Part shown: positions 34,752-45,866 of the stretch, piece by piece | How positions within the stretch are numbered: the stretch's first letter is position 1 | How the letters are laid out: the number at the start of each line of letters is the position of its first letter | Assembly (NCBI GenBank): GCA_025677815.1 | Contig: JAIXMP010000051.1 | Location: 1 to 64,000 of the forward strand | Direction of reading: 5' to 3' | DNA: 64,000 nucleotides | Source: Phascolomyces articulosus | Lineage: Eukaryota; Mucoromycota; Mucoromycetes; Mucorales; Lichtheimiaceae | Notes under the pieces: generated by a model | Told to the model about the DNA's origin: nothing | What the model saw: the letters and a program-made list of their open reading frames with translations, nothing else | Database searches by the model: none | Program-made: the position numbers and the translations under genes

Positions 34752-37082
34752 CTAATATTCATATGTATATTGGTCGAGAAATGCTGATAAATCATCCAGA
34801 GTGGGTTTTGTTGAATACATGGATTTGAGCTCTTCTTGATTTGCTAGGGGTTCACCAACGTGACTTTCTCTAAAGTCAGTCAAAGCTTCATTAAACTTTT
34901 TGAGTTGTTCTTCTTCTGGTTGTGACAACAATGAAGCCATTTCTGCCATAGTCTCATCGTTTAATTCGAAACTATCCTCTTTATCAGCTACCTCTACGGG
35001 TGATCTTGATCCAATATCGTCACTATCCAAAAATAGTTCGAACGTTGTCTTGACTAAGACATCATGCATTGCTTGAGTCTTGATGATGGATCTCTGAACA
35101 AGCAAAAAAAATGATTACTAACGTTACATGACGCATATATAAAGCGTGGAGAAAAGTTATAAATACCAACCTTTAAGGACAGGACTACTTTAAACAGCTT
35201 GGCTAATTGGGGGTATTTTCCCGGGAACAAAGGAGCGGAACATTCTGCTGCTTGATAATGAATGAACTTGTCATTGACCTCCTTGGTGCCATGGATAGAT
35301 AAGTGTCGGCCATACCACATAGTTGTTATTGTGTCGAAATGATGGTTTAACATTGGATGGGGGAGACGACTCTTGGTGACACAGCAGCCCATTTTTCGAA
35401 GTTTTTTGTTTTTTTCTAAGGTTGCACCGACCTCAGTACTTCCAGTTTGTTCCGGTTTATCCTCCCCCGATAAAGTATCTTCACCAATGTCGGTTTGCCT
35501 TAATGAAAAATCCGTTCGATGGACTGGGTGCTTTGCGATGTCAGCCGATACAAGTTTATTAAACGCTTCCACTATAGTTGAAGAGCACTCAGAACTAGAC
35601 AAAATGAGCATACTTCCATCTATAGCAACCCAAAGATAGAGAAAAAAAGGATGGAAAATGTTTTCTACTTACCGTTTAATATCATATTCTGGCATCGATA
35701 AAAACGCGTGATCAAATAATGGTGTGTATAAGAATTGGCGCCACCAACATTCTTGATTGATTCTTTCCATCTTGCTCGAACGCCACAATAATAACCTATA
35801 ATACATCCATCCATCTATCCATCAGTATATTCAAAGCGTTCCAATAACGTACACCGCAAAACTTCCCCATACCATACATGTGATGGATGCCAGTTCGTAT
35901 ATATTCAACCCCGTCTGGAACGTGATCATATGAAAATAACAACTGTCGCAGCTTCCTAAGAGCATCCAAATCATCACAATGGTGTATGTAAGCTATAATA
36001 CGTGATTCAAAGACCGTAAGAGCGTATGGAAACTTGAGAGACCGGATTGAGCCTTGAATAAGAGCCTTATTCCATGATGAGAACCGTTTACTCGAAAGAT
36101 CCAACGACCCGTCATCACCGCTATAGCAATAAAATCAAATCATCGAATTAGTACTTCCAATAAAAAACCCAAATCAATATTGTCTCACAAAATAACATGA
36201 ACATACAAATGGTCAATTAAACATTCAATCTTTTCGATTTCTGAACCAAGAGAATTATATTTTCGCAACCATTCTAATAAAAGGCTTGGACTTGAGATCT
36301 CATTCGCACTCTGGCCGATATTGTCACTGTTACTACGACCTGGGGATACGTTATCACTATTCCAGTTGGTATTTGTAGTACTATTGGATCTGGGTTGGGT
36401 CACACCGCTGTTACTTCCATGGGATTGTCTGTTTTCGCTAAGAGCACTATTGCTACCATTTGTATGTGTTGATTCTTGAAGGGTTGTGTTGCGACTGCTA
36501 CTGGCAGAGGATTCATCACTACTCAGATCTGTTGGAGAACGATGGCAAAGAAGAACCCCTTGAAAACTTTTTTAATTTCCTTCCGAAATGATCGCTCTCT
36601 TGTTCGTGTAAATCTGCATGGAGCTGTTTTCGTTTCGAAGTAATACGTTGAGCGGACACATTCTATAAGATAAATAGTTTTCAATTATTGGCAAAATGTT
36701 GGATGTGAGTATATGAGTATATTAAAAGTTACAGAGCTTCTATACTTACTTCTTTGAAGTTACTTGTGATTTGCTCCCAATTGATACTTTCTTTATTTGT
36801 TATTCCCTGTAAAGAAATAGTTAGTGATCAGATTTCTCATATTAAATAGCCAGTGATTGGATTTATCATATTAATTATGCTAGAAGTGAATACCTTGATT
36901 CGAGTTCCTTCCAACGCAATAGTGAACTCACGGATCACATGCCGCCTGACAATATCAACCGTTATGTTTTGCTCAACGTCAATACCGTTAAAAATGTTCC
37001 TATTGTCTTTCAGAAATTTGGAAAGACTTAGAGATTTTGCACCAGCATTGACTTTTTTTTGGATATAGTCGCTATAAGACAT
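34752..37082 (-). CDS. Intact unknown gene inside the accessory island
   Basis: Eight exons: 37082-36894, 36806-36750, 36662-36568, 36518-36189, 36120-35855, 35795-35673, 35619-35171 and 35093-34752. Phases are consistent; the predicted product is 616 aa. The 49-bp intron 3 and the GTGTAC donor of exon 5 are the weakest joints. It starts MSYSDYIQKKVNAGAKSLSL. The first 115 residues are basic and helical (TIALEGTRIKG, NWEQITSNFKE, SKRKQLHADLHEQ), followed by a Ser/Asn-rich linker, a helical block (LLEWLRKYNSLGSEIEKIEC ... HHMYGMGKFC) and a conserved-looking part with CCVTKSRLPHPMLNHHF, MWYGRHLSIHG and SAPLFPGKYPQLAKLFKV. It ends in an acidic helical tail (QPEEEQLKKFNEALTDF). I do not recognise it. 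It is divergent from the transposase-like gene at 37413, 330 bp away, so it may be element-encoded or a neighbour. Confidence 0.6.
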
Positions 37083-37412
37083 GTTGACGTGAAATAAAAC
37101 GCGTTTTTTGGTGCGGATACCGTAGATGGGGCCACTGAAGCCAATCAGAGAAGAATTTAATAAAATTTATAGTCTGGGCCAATAAGAACTCGATTTAATA
37201 AAATTCTGTTGCTATGCCTGGAGCTATGCATAGGATTAATATTTTTTTCTTAGAGAGCGAAAGGTTGTGCGTGCCTGCATAATGCATAATAAAATATCTT
37301 TTGTTCTACGTGTTTCATCTTTCCCACTACTTTATTCAACGCCATTTAACTCCATTCACCTACATTCAACTACATTTAACCACATTCAAACGCATTGAAT
37401 TTTTTTTTCACA
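37083..37412. promoter_or_regulatory. Divergent intergenic region between 34752-37082 and 37413-42280
   Basis: This 330-bp spacer separates two start codons pointing away from each other. Its right end carries the 10-bp periodic repeat described separately. It is a plausible bidirectional promoter, but no TATA or known operator stands out. Confidence 0.4.
37334..37393. repeat. Six tandem 10-bp units ATTCAAC-NNC
   Basis: Consecutive decamers ATTCAACGCC, ATTTAACTCC, ATTCACCTAC, ATTCAACTAC, ATTTAACCAC and ATTCAAACGC follow each other without gaps, ending 19 bp before the ATG at 37413. The period is close to one helical turn. They lie in the presumed 5' UTR or promoter of the element gene. Confidence 0.75.
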
Positions 37413-40400
37413 ATGGAGGGAAATTTCAACTACAAAAAAAGAGGTCGACCTTCCGGTCAAAAGAACGCTCAAGGCCACAACGCCGGACGTCCTAAAAAAG
37501 TGGATAACAAACAAAAAAAATATCTTTTATCTCTGTTAACATGACTGTCAATAATAATGATAACAATAATCTACCATCATCAAGCTCATCTATTAAGAGT
37601 ACAGCAACGCCTGTACAGCAAGAATCAACATCATTATTGGCGGAGGACGATCATGTACCACTTGGTGAAAAAAATTTTGATACCATGGTTCCTTCAGCCG
37701 AAGAAAATCAATATGATGAAGATGATAAAGATGATATTCTTGATGAAATTGATTATAATGATGAAGATGAAGAAGAGGATAGTAATAGACAAGAAGGCAC
37801 TGAAGATATCATTGACACTACGTCCCAAGCAGCCCATCATCATAATACGAATAACACTGTTGAAGATAATAACACTACAGAAGAAAATAGAAATGAATCA
37901 AGCAACGCATCAAATAATAACGCGACACAAGTAGCTGGTGTAATTCAAAAATATCTCTCTGATGTCCAAAAACGCATTGTTAGTGAGAAATATCCAACAG
38001 AATACAGTAGAGGAACGTTTTGGGTACGACCAAAAGATCCATACTTTGCTTAACTTGATGATCTGAATCCAAATGGTCTTTATTATCCACGTATTTTTCT
38101 TTGGCTTCCTCATTTACTACTTGAAAAACTTGGAAAAACTTTGAAATGTTCTACATGTAATTCTGATCTCAAGTCAAAAGGATATACAGATAAACCACGT
38201 CGAGTAGTGGACATTACTGAGTACGTAAGCATTTTAAAATTTCACAAAACAATACAAAGAATATTGTTTTGTTATATTATGCTTTTTATTAACTGTTTTT
38301 ATTTAATTCAAGTTGTTTTTATATTATGGCGTCATGTTATGACTGTAAAAATGAAAAGTGTTCATTTACTTCGGTTGCCAACAATGAAAATATTATCCGC
38401 CAACTTCCCAAGTTCCTCCAGTGCCAATATCCTGGATATATGACACATAGAAGTGGAGTATCCAAAACAGTTGGTGATCTTTTGCGACCTTGTATGCAAA
38501 ATTCAGTTGGTCCAAAACGATTTCAAAAAATACTACGTGAGCTTCACAAGCTTAAACATGCCAGATCAGAATTCCAGTATCTTAACGCAGCAGTGTATCG
38601 AACTGAGAATCCAACAATTGATCAATACTTTACCTCAAATAACAACAATGTATTACGTACTTTCTCCGATTTCGACGATGAAAATGGATATGGTGGATTT
38701 ATACCTTCACCTCAGTATTTTCGTTCTTTTTACACCAGCTACACCGAAGAAATTCGACATTTACTTGACAAACAAATGATGGTCCTTGATGCAAAGTATC
38801 TCAAGGGAGATCATTCGTTCAAAATCATCAAACTGATTGGAAAAGTTGATGGCTCACCAATTTTTACTGCTTTATATACAATTCTTAACGAATATGAAGA
38901 AGTACGATTACAATTTCTTGTGCCAACAAAATCACTTTCCCATTTGAAATATGCTTTCAATGCTGTACGACGCTCACTCGATTTCTATGGTCATGGTCAA
39001 CCAGAAATATTTTTTACAGATAATGTAAGAGGTGACAAGAATATTCTGGAAGACGTTTTTCCTTCATTGAAGGAAGCTCTCCAACCTGTAACGGACCTTG
39101 AACCGGGTAAAGTCGTGGATCATAGCCAGTACCCAAAGCTGACAATCCCTGGAGATAGTGTAGAAATTCGTTGTATAAATGAAGCTGATGAAATAGCTTC
39201 TGCCGCTCAAAAATTGCTTGATCTCATCAAAACACTCACCTCCAGTACTTCAGAACCCACACAGTCCAAGCAAATAGTAGTTGGTTTTGATTGTGAGTGG
39301 CCTACCGACCCTACAACCCATGCGCCGGGAAAGCTTGCTATAATACAAATTACCTACAACAACATTGTTGATATCTACTGTGTTCACCACTTGGATGTGC
39401 TACCTCAACCACTGATAGATGTTTTATCTAATTCAAATATTATCAAGATTGGACGTGCTATACAAGGTGATTTGAATAAGATTGAGCGTGACTTTGCACT
39501 TGTTTCCGGTACTTGTGTTGGAGGATATGATATTGCCAAATTTTGCAAAGAACGAGGAGCAATTGACACACAAAGAATAAGCTTATCTGAAATCTGCGCC
39601 CGGGTTTTAGAACGGTTTTTGCCAAAAGATAACAATGTTCGACTCAGTGATTGGGGTGCTACGGAATTATCTGACACGCAAAAGGAATATGCTGCATTGG
39701 ATGCTTGGGCTGGTCTACAAATTAAAACATAATGAAGTAATAGGAAAGCGTATATCAAAACCAGTAAATGAAGGTATATATAGTACTGCATTATATGGTT
39801 TTATTTTAAAGTTCGCATGCTTTATATTATTTCTATTCTGATATATATTTACTTAATTGAATAGGTACATCTATTTCTTATCATCCTTGGTCTATGGTTC
39901 AGCCCGCTGCTTATGGAGAAATAAGCTGTCAACGTGATAAATTTGGTGATAAAAAGTTAACAAGGGCGCAAGTTATAATCACCGTAAAACAAGTTTTGGT
40001 ACCGAATGCAGTGGATAGAGATGGTAAACCTCTTTCTGAATATGGCCAAGTTCCTTTTGAAATAATTGCTAGATTATGTGATCTACGTACATCTCATCCT
40101 GTTGAAATCCAAAACAACGCTCAAAACGTTGTTGAAGAAACTGGTGGCAGTGAACAATCAAATATTGATATATCTACAGCAGGCATGTGTTGTATAATTA
40201 ATTAACACAGTTTTATGCTTATTCTTTTGCTAACTCGCTTAAATATACTTAAAACTAGAAATGTTTGAAAGTGAACAAGTTAATAATGACGATAATATTA
40301 TGCCACCAGATGATGATTACAACAGTAATGACAATATTACTTCCATTCTCCAGGATAACGAACTGTCATCTCATAATCAAGATCCAACTACATCACAAAT

Positions 40401-42280
40401 ACAGGAAGAAGTAGGGAAATTGGAAATCAACAATTTTCCTCTCTTCCTGAACAATTACCATCTGAAGAACCCATTCGCTCAAGAGTACTTAAGGATGTTT
40501 TTCATCTAATGGATCAAATCAAAGTACCTCGAAGACACGGTCTTGCAAATGATTTTTCAAGAAAATTACGAGATGCACTTTTTGTTGTTGATGAAGAAGA
40601 TAAAAACAAGGTTGAGGATGTTTTGACACGAAATCAAATAACATGGGACGAAAAGCTATTAAAAAACCCAGGATGGATATTCCGTCGTGTAAAACGTAAG
40701 CAATTGTTGGTGATAGCAGCTTCATTCGTTATTGATATATAATTGATAATGTAACAATGATATTATGTAATAATTTCTTTAGGTACTGTTCCCCCACCTG
40801 AAATCTTATATCCTGTTGTAAAGAACTTGTTTGAAACATACGGCCCTTTGAAATGCGCAAGAACTGGACGTCCATTATTTGATAATGAGGCTTGGATGCA
40901 GTCTAAAAATGTTTTATCATCGATTCATGAAGGCCACGTGTCAGATCCCCCTGGTTACTCGTTCTATTTTAAAATGGGAAAAGATCGAGATGGACTCACA
41001 TTATACCGCTGCTGTCGAGGAACCAACTCTTTAGAGGGAGGGATTCATCAAAACGTAATTCGGAAGTTTGGGTCTTTTGGTGCTAGTCCAGCATTAGCTG
41101 ATGCCGTTCTTGCTGATTATCGATTGCGCCATAACATTGATGTATGTATATTCAATAGTTAAAAAATGATTGTATGTACACTAATTAATTGTTATGTTTT
41201 AGGTGGGAACAATGAACAGACATGGTAAAAATCCACAAAGGACATTATGAGCCATGGCTCACGCAACACATAAATGATCTACGTCTACAACTTGGATTGC
41301 CAGCCGTTTATAATGAACCCGGGGTACATAAATACGCCATTCATCTTGCTGAGTCTGATGAAGGCTTTGGAATTTCTACCCTACCTCGGTCACTTATGGA
41401 TCTTTATAACATCCGCGCAGCAGACAATTCATTATTATCCACAAGAAATAGGACATCTTCATCTGATTTAGCTTCATTGATTATCTTACATAGATCTACA
41501 GCACATACAGCTGGATCACAATATAGATTTATGGCTCAACGTCAAGGTGCTGCTCATGCTATTATCCCTGTACAAACTCAGGTTGAACGCAACAAATTTG
41601 ACTCGCTAATTCGACAACATTTTCCTCAACAACTACAACGTAACCAACAGCCTGATTTTGACAAGTTTTCTAAATTATGGTCAGTTATCGTTGATGGAAA
41701 GTCTATTTTTTATAAAGCACCCGAACATTTACGTAGTTACCATGCCAAATGGTGTGAGTACCAAAATATACATTTAACGATAAATAGCTAAAAAGAACAA
41801 ATCGAAACTTTGCAACAAGATTTACGCTCTCCATCAAGAAAACGCAATATCCCAGAAGCACAAACCCCAGCTACTCTTAAAATACCTCGACTTCAAGCTA
41901 TTATTGATGAAGCAACTGCTTTTTCATCATCGTCACCTTCATTAACTTTAGCATCATCACCACTGCCATCAACAGAAGAAGAGACATGCAACACTGAGCA
42001 CGCTAATTCAACTGTCACATCATCTTCAAACGAAATAATACATAATAATAATACAACAAATACAATCGATCCAACAATATTTTATAATCCATATCTACCA
42101 CATCAATTTCTTTATCCACCATTTCCTTTTACATACACTGCTCCTTCTTCAAGTACCAGTACCTTTGATGGTTTACGTGCACCAGTACGTGTGAGACATT
42201 GTAAAACATGTCATAGTAATACTTGTATTGGCAGAACAGGACGAGGAACGTGCCCTCTTTTAAATAATAACAACCAATGA
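37413..42280 (+). pseudogene. Multiply broken transposase-like gene with AT-hooks and a WRN-type 3'-5' exonuclease domain
   Basis: Coding blocks in order: two AT-hook-like motifs (KKRGRPSGQ, NAGRPKK); an Asp/Glu/Asn-rich region; RGTFWVRPKDPYF; a CxxC pair (KCSTCNSD) and C-x-C clusters (CYDCKNEKC), resembling the DUF6729 region of fungal transposon-like proteins as I recall it; an RNase-H-like stretch (MVLDAKYLKGDHSFK ... FFTDNVRGDKNILEDVF). Next comes the exonuclease, with VVGFDCEW (Exo I), GRAIQGDLNKIERDF (Exo II) and YAALDAWAGLQ (Exo III) intact, then SRVLKDVFHLMDQIKVPRRH, YRCCRGTNSLEGGIHQN and GHYEPWLTQHINDLR, and a Cys-rich end (CKTCHSNTCIGRTGRG). Introns include 38221-38312. Lesions: frame change near the A8 run at 37511, TAA at 38051, shifts near 39725, 40430 and 41227, and TAA at 41789. 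A working form would be a large DNA-transposon protein; this copy is probably dead. Confidence 0.75.
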
Positions 42281-43702
42281 ATCTAATTTTCCAAAATGAA
42301 CAAACTGATACATATATACTTATACTATACAACCATTGATACTACATACAATTATTATTAATATTATATCATATATTATATATATCACTTCTTTTTCAAT
42401 AAAAAACGACCTATAGTTACATAATAGGAGAGTTTTAATATAAGTCTTTTAAAAATTGGCCTCAGCTTCGCTTCGGCCAATTTTCAAAATAATTAAATCC
42501 CTTGGCCCCACTTATGGTACCCGGGCCCGTTTTTTCTTGTGCTGGGTTTTTATCTAAACCTGAATATTATGGCGAGAGGCTAAAAAATGATTATTTAGTA
42601 ATTATTGTATAAACTACTTTTCTTTTGTGTTGAGAAAAGAAAAGAGCAGTTTTAGCAGTAGAAATGGGAGAGAAAGCGATTTTGTTGAAATATGACCACT
42701 GTACAACTGTGCTTTTGTATAGGAGAGTGCCACTGGAATAATAAGCCATAAGAAGCAGGATATAGTGGCATCCCACGAATTGTCTATCACTCCCCAGTCT
42801 CAACAAGAATGTGTTCGTCACATAGTTGCTATCTTAGCTACCATCGCCACATCATCCCATCATTTACGAGTATCTTCCATCATACCGTATATCATTATAA
42901 ATAGTATATCAAATGGTAAAGAATATAAAGCAATAAAATATAAAGTAATTCATTTTTCTTTTTCATATATAAATATATACCATAATAATTACAATCTTCA
43001 GTTTATTTCTACAATAATAACAGCGGGTTCTCTGAATATGGTAAGTTGCTCAGCCAGTCAGCACTACGTCATTAATGCATTTTACAGAAAATGACAACCG
43101 TAGAAAGCTATTAGCATTTATACATTAGAAACGAATCCTTGATATTTTAATATAATACTGCCTGTATGTACAATGGAATAAAAGTGTAAGTGGATCTGTG
43201 GTACATATGTAGCTAGTACTACCGCTTCCCTACGCATACTCCGCATCTTTTTTACGGTTAATTTTTTTTTGTTATAAAGCACCTTCTCTCTTCTTTTTTT
43301 TTCTTTCTTCTTTCAAGGGTGGAATGAATGAGCGAATTGGGAGGTTTATTGATTATCTGACGTACATAATTAGACATGAATTAACTTCCTGGACCAAGTT
43401 TTGTGATAATATTACATGTACACATAACATTCAATAAAAACCATAAAAAAGCATCAGACACGCTAGATAATCTAATGTACAGTGACTTTTTACTATTTTC
43501 CGTTTGCATCAATTGACTCTTATATTTCCCAAGTCAAACCAACCGAAAAACAAGAATTTTCACAAATACCAATAGCTGCTAAATCCATACAATTCCTATA
43601 TTCATTACTTTCAACAATCTTATAACTAAATAAACTAGAAATTGCACTTTATTTAACTTCCAAAACAATAGTTCATTAATAACCGTTAGCCTATTGCATA
43701 TA
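42281..43702. other. Right flank of the element, no gene
   Basis: AT-rich, with a GC-rich patch at 42448-42560 that includes the hairpin described separately. Other frames have no coding signal. Confidence 0.45.
42452..42484. repeat. Perfect 10-bp inverted repeat (hairpin) beside the element
   Basis: AAAATTGGCC (42452-42461) and GGCCAATTTT (42475-42484) are perfect inverted copies around a 13-base centre CAG/CTTCG-rich loop. A GC-rich patch with TACCCGGGCCCG follows. It could be a transposon terminus, a MITE end or a transcription terminator; I cannot find its partner at the left side. Confidence 0.5.
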
Positions 43703-44604
43703 TACACGCAAATATTAATAAGATTGGATTTTGTCTAATATGCTACACATACAATGCTCTACATAGTGTAAATAAATAGAGTTCATACTTATCTTAAAAA
43801 CACACTATCAGCCAGCTAGGAAAATCGGGAGCTACGTTACACGGACATGTTACGACCACAAGAAACATGCGGGAGATAACATGCGGGCGCACGCACAAAG
43901 CCAGGTAACCACTAGCATAAGTAGTGGTCAGATCTTCCTGACGCCGTTGCTCCTCAATTTCGAAGGAAGCGTAGCATTCAGAACTGCAAATACACGGACA
44001 TGTTACGACCACAAGAAACATGCGGGAGATAACATGCGGGCGCACGCACAAAGCCAGGTAACCACTAGCATAAGTAGTGGTCAGATCTTCCTGACGCCGT
44101 TGTTCCTCCATGCTACGCTGGAAAACACACCGAGATTAAGTAGAGTAAACTAATACACGCAAATATTAATAAGATTGGATTTTGTCTAATATGCTACACA
44201 TACAATGCTCTACATAGTGTAAATAAATAGAGTTCATACTTATCTTAAAAACACACTATCAGCCAGCTAGGAAAATCGGGAGCTACGTTACACGGACATG
44301 TTACGACCACAAGAAACATGCGGGAGATAACATGCGGGCGCACGCACAAAGCCAGGTAACCACTAGCATAAGTAGTGGTCAGATCTTCCTGACGCCGTTG
44401 CTCCTCAATTTCGAAGGAAGCGTAGCATTCAGAACTGCAAATACACGGACATGTTACGACCACAAGAAACAAGTGGGAGATAACATGCGGGCGCACGCAC
44501 AAAGCCAGGTAACCACTAGCATAAGTAGTGGTCAGATCTTCCTGACGCCGTTGTTCCTCCATGCTACGCTGGAAAATACACCAAGATTAAGTAGAGTAAA
44601 CTAC
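43703..44604. repeat. Nested tandem repeat: 2 x 451 bp, each with an internal 2 x 153-bp repeat
   Basis: The block 43703-44153 is repeated at 44154-44604 with few changes. Within each, a core that begins ACGGACATGTTACGACC recurs 153 bp later (43841 and 43994; 44292 and 44445). The core is visibly richer in G+C than its surroundings. It contains the perfect inverted repeat ACCACTA...TAGTGGT and two direct copies of ACATGCGGG; AGCGTAGCAT after the first core is the reverse complement of ATGCTACGCT after the second. Because 153 is a multiple of three, frames stay open on both strands (51-residue repeats), but nothing suggests a protein. Confidence 0.9.
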
Positions 44605-45440
44605 TACAGTCACTGTACTTGAAGTCCAAATAACATAGTCCAAATAAGCAAAACCCATATCTGTCTTACATATAACAGAAGAAAGTGGTATATAAACAAG
44701 CCACCAAGGTTACCTGTTTTGCAGTACCCATTGTTTGTTTACTCCATAAATGCTGCAGCCAAGAATTCCATTTGAACCTTGGAAGGCGAAATTGACTTGT
44801 TTAACCAATAGTTCTGCAAGTTCGTCAAGTAATCCAAAGAATTAAAAATTCTGATCAATAATAATAGCTTTAAATTAATTAACGTTCGTAGCAGGAAGAT
44901 TCTTTTGCAATAACATTGGAAACTATTTTACCATATTTGAAACTTGTGATTTCTACAATGGTCGACATATATTATACTATAGAATACAGATAACTCTATC
45001 AGCTGTTCAATCGTAAACGGGGAAATAAGATAAGTTTACAAAATTTCATTCGAATTCTGCTTACCAATAATAATAACTTCAGTTTTGTAATTTTAATCAC
45101 CATCGTTATTTCCATTATTACTGGGTAATTATTGTTAGAAAGGTTTGAGCAATTAATATTAATAAGCATAATGATTCTCTTTTTCTTCAAGTTAATCTGA
45201 TAATAAAAAATAACATTTACCAGCTTTCATGACAAAATAAATGGTTAATGGTATACCGCACTAACTGAAAGATTAGCCCTTTAAACTGGGGAGGTTCGTT
45301 TATCTTGTCGGAGAAATCCCCGACTTGGTTTTTCATTTTTAAAAATGGCATGATGAGTTTCGGCCAAGACATGTCAAACATATATAAGTAATATCCAGAT
45401 AGGACTTTTTTAATATTCTTATTTTATTTTTACTGCTATA
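44605..45440. other. Spacer between the tandem repeat and the thioesterase gene
   Basis: AT-rich with no gene. A TATA-like ATATATAAG lies about 60 bp before the small frame at 45441. Confidence 0.4.
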
Positions 45441-45536
45441 ATGGTTGTCGACACCACCACTGATGAGAAAATTGTACTTTTCCAAAACTATATGGATGGA
45501 AAGGCGTTGCAGACATCAATTATAAGAAAATGCTAG
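45441..45536 (+). pseudogene. Truncated 5' gene fragment (31 codons)
   Basis: Starts MVVDTTTDEKIVLFQNYMDG and ends IIRKC before a stop. A TATA-like ATATATAAG sits about 60 bp upstream and a pyrimidine-rich leader follows it, so this looks like the true beginning of a gene. The frame ends about 20 bp before the boundary of the 45555-45866 duplicated block, which suggests that its 3' part was lost in the rearrangement. The family is not recognised. Confidence 0.35.
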
Positions 45537-45554
45537 AAAAAAAGAAAGAAATAG

Positions 45555-45866
45555 AAAAAAAAGACAAAAATATTGTTGCACCAACCCATCATCTGATGGA
45601 TAGTAATAATCAAAAAAGACACGGTTTTAAAGGCATAGCGGTACACATAAGTTTTTTTTTCTTTTAATTGTTAAAATGAAAGGAAATAATACTAATCTAA
45701 GTAGTATTTATGTTTTATATAAAATACAGGATTATTTGAACATTATGGAATTCTCAGGGTTTTTTTGTATCATTGTTAACAATATCTCTATAATTTTGTT
45801 GTCTTTGGTTTCCTACGATCTTGTTGGCTTTGACTTAATCGAATAATACCTTCTTGTGAACAGGTA
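45555..45866. repeat. Right copy of the ~310-bp segmental duplication
   Basis: Partner of 29590-29900, same orientation. This copy is continuous with the intact thioesterase gene (its last 79 bases of coding sequence plus the 3' flank), so it is the source copy or at least the functional one. Confidence 0.9.

Noticed and set aside
43794..44562. Two 105-codon frames with 51-residue repeats (EEQRRQEDLTTTY...) as a repeat protein
   Set aside because: The repeats exist because the DNA period (153 bp) is a multiple of three. Both strands are open, copy differences are non-synonymous, and there is no promoter or continuation beyond the repeats.
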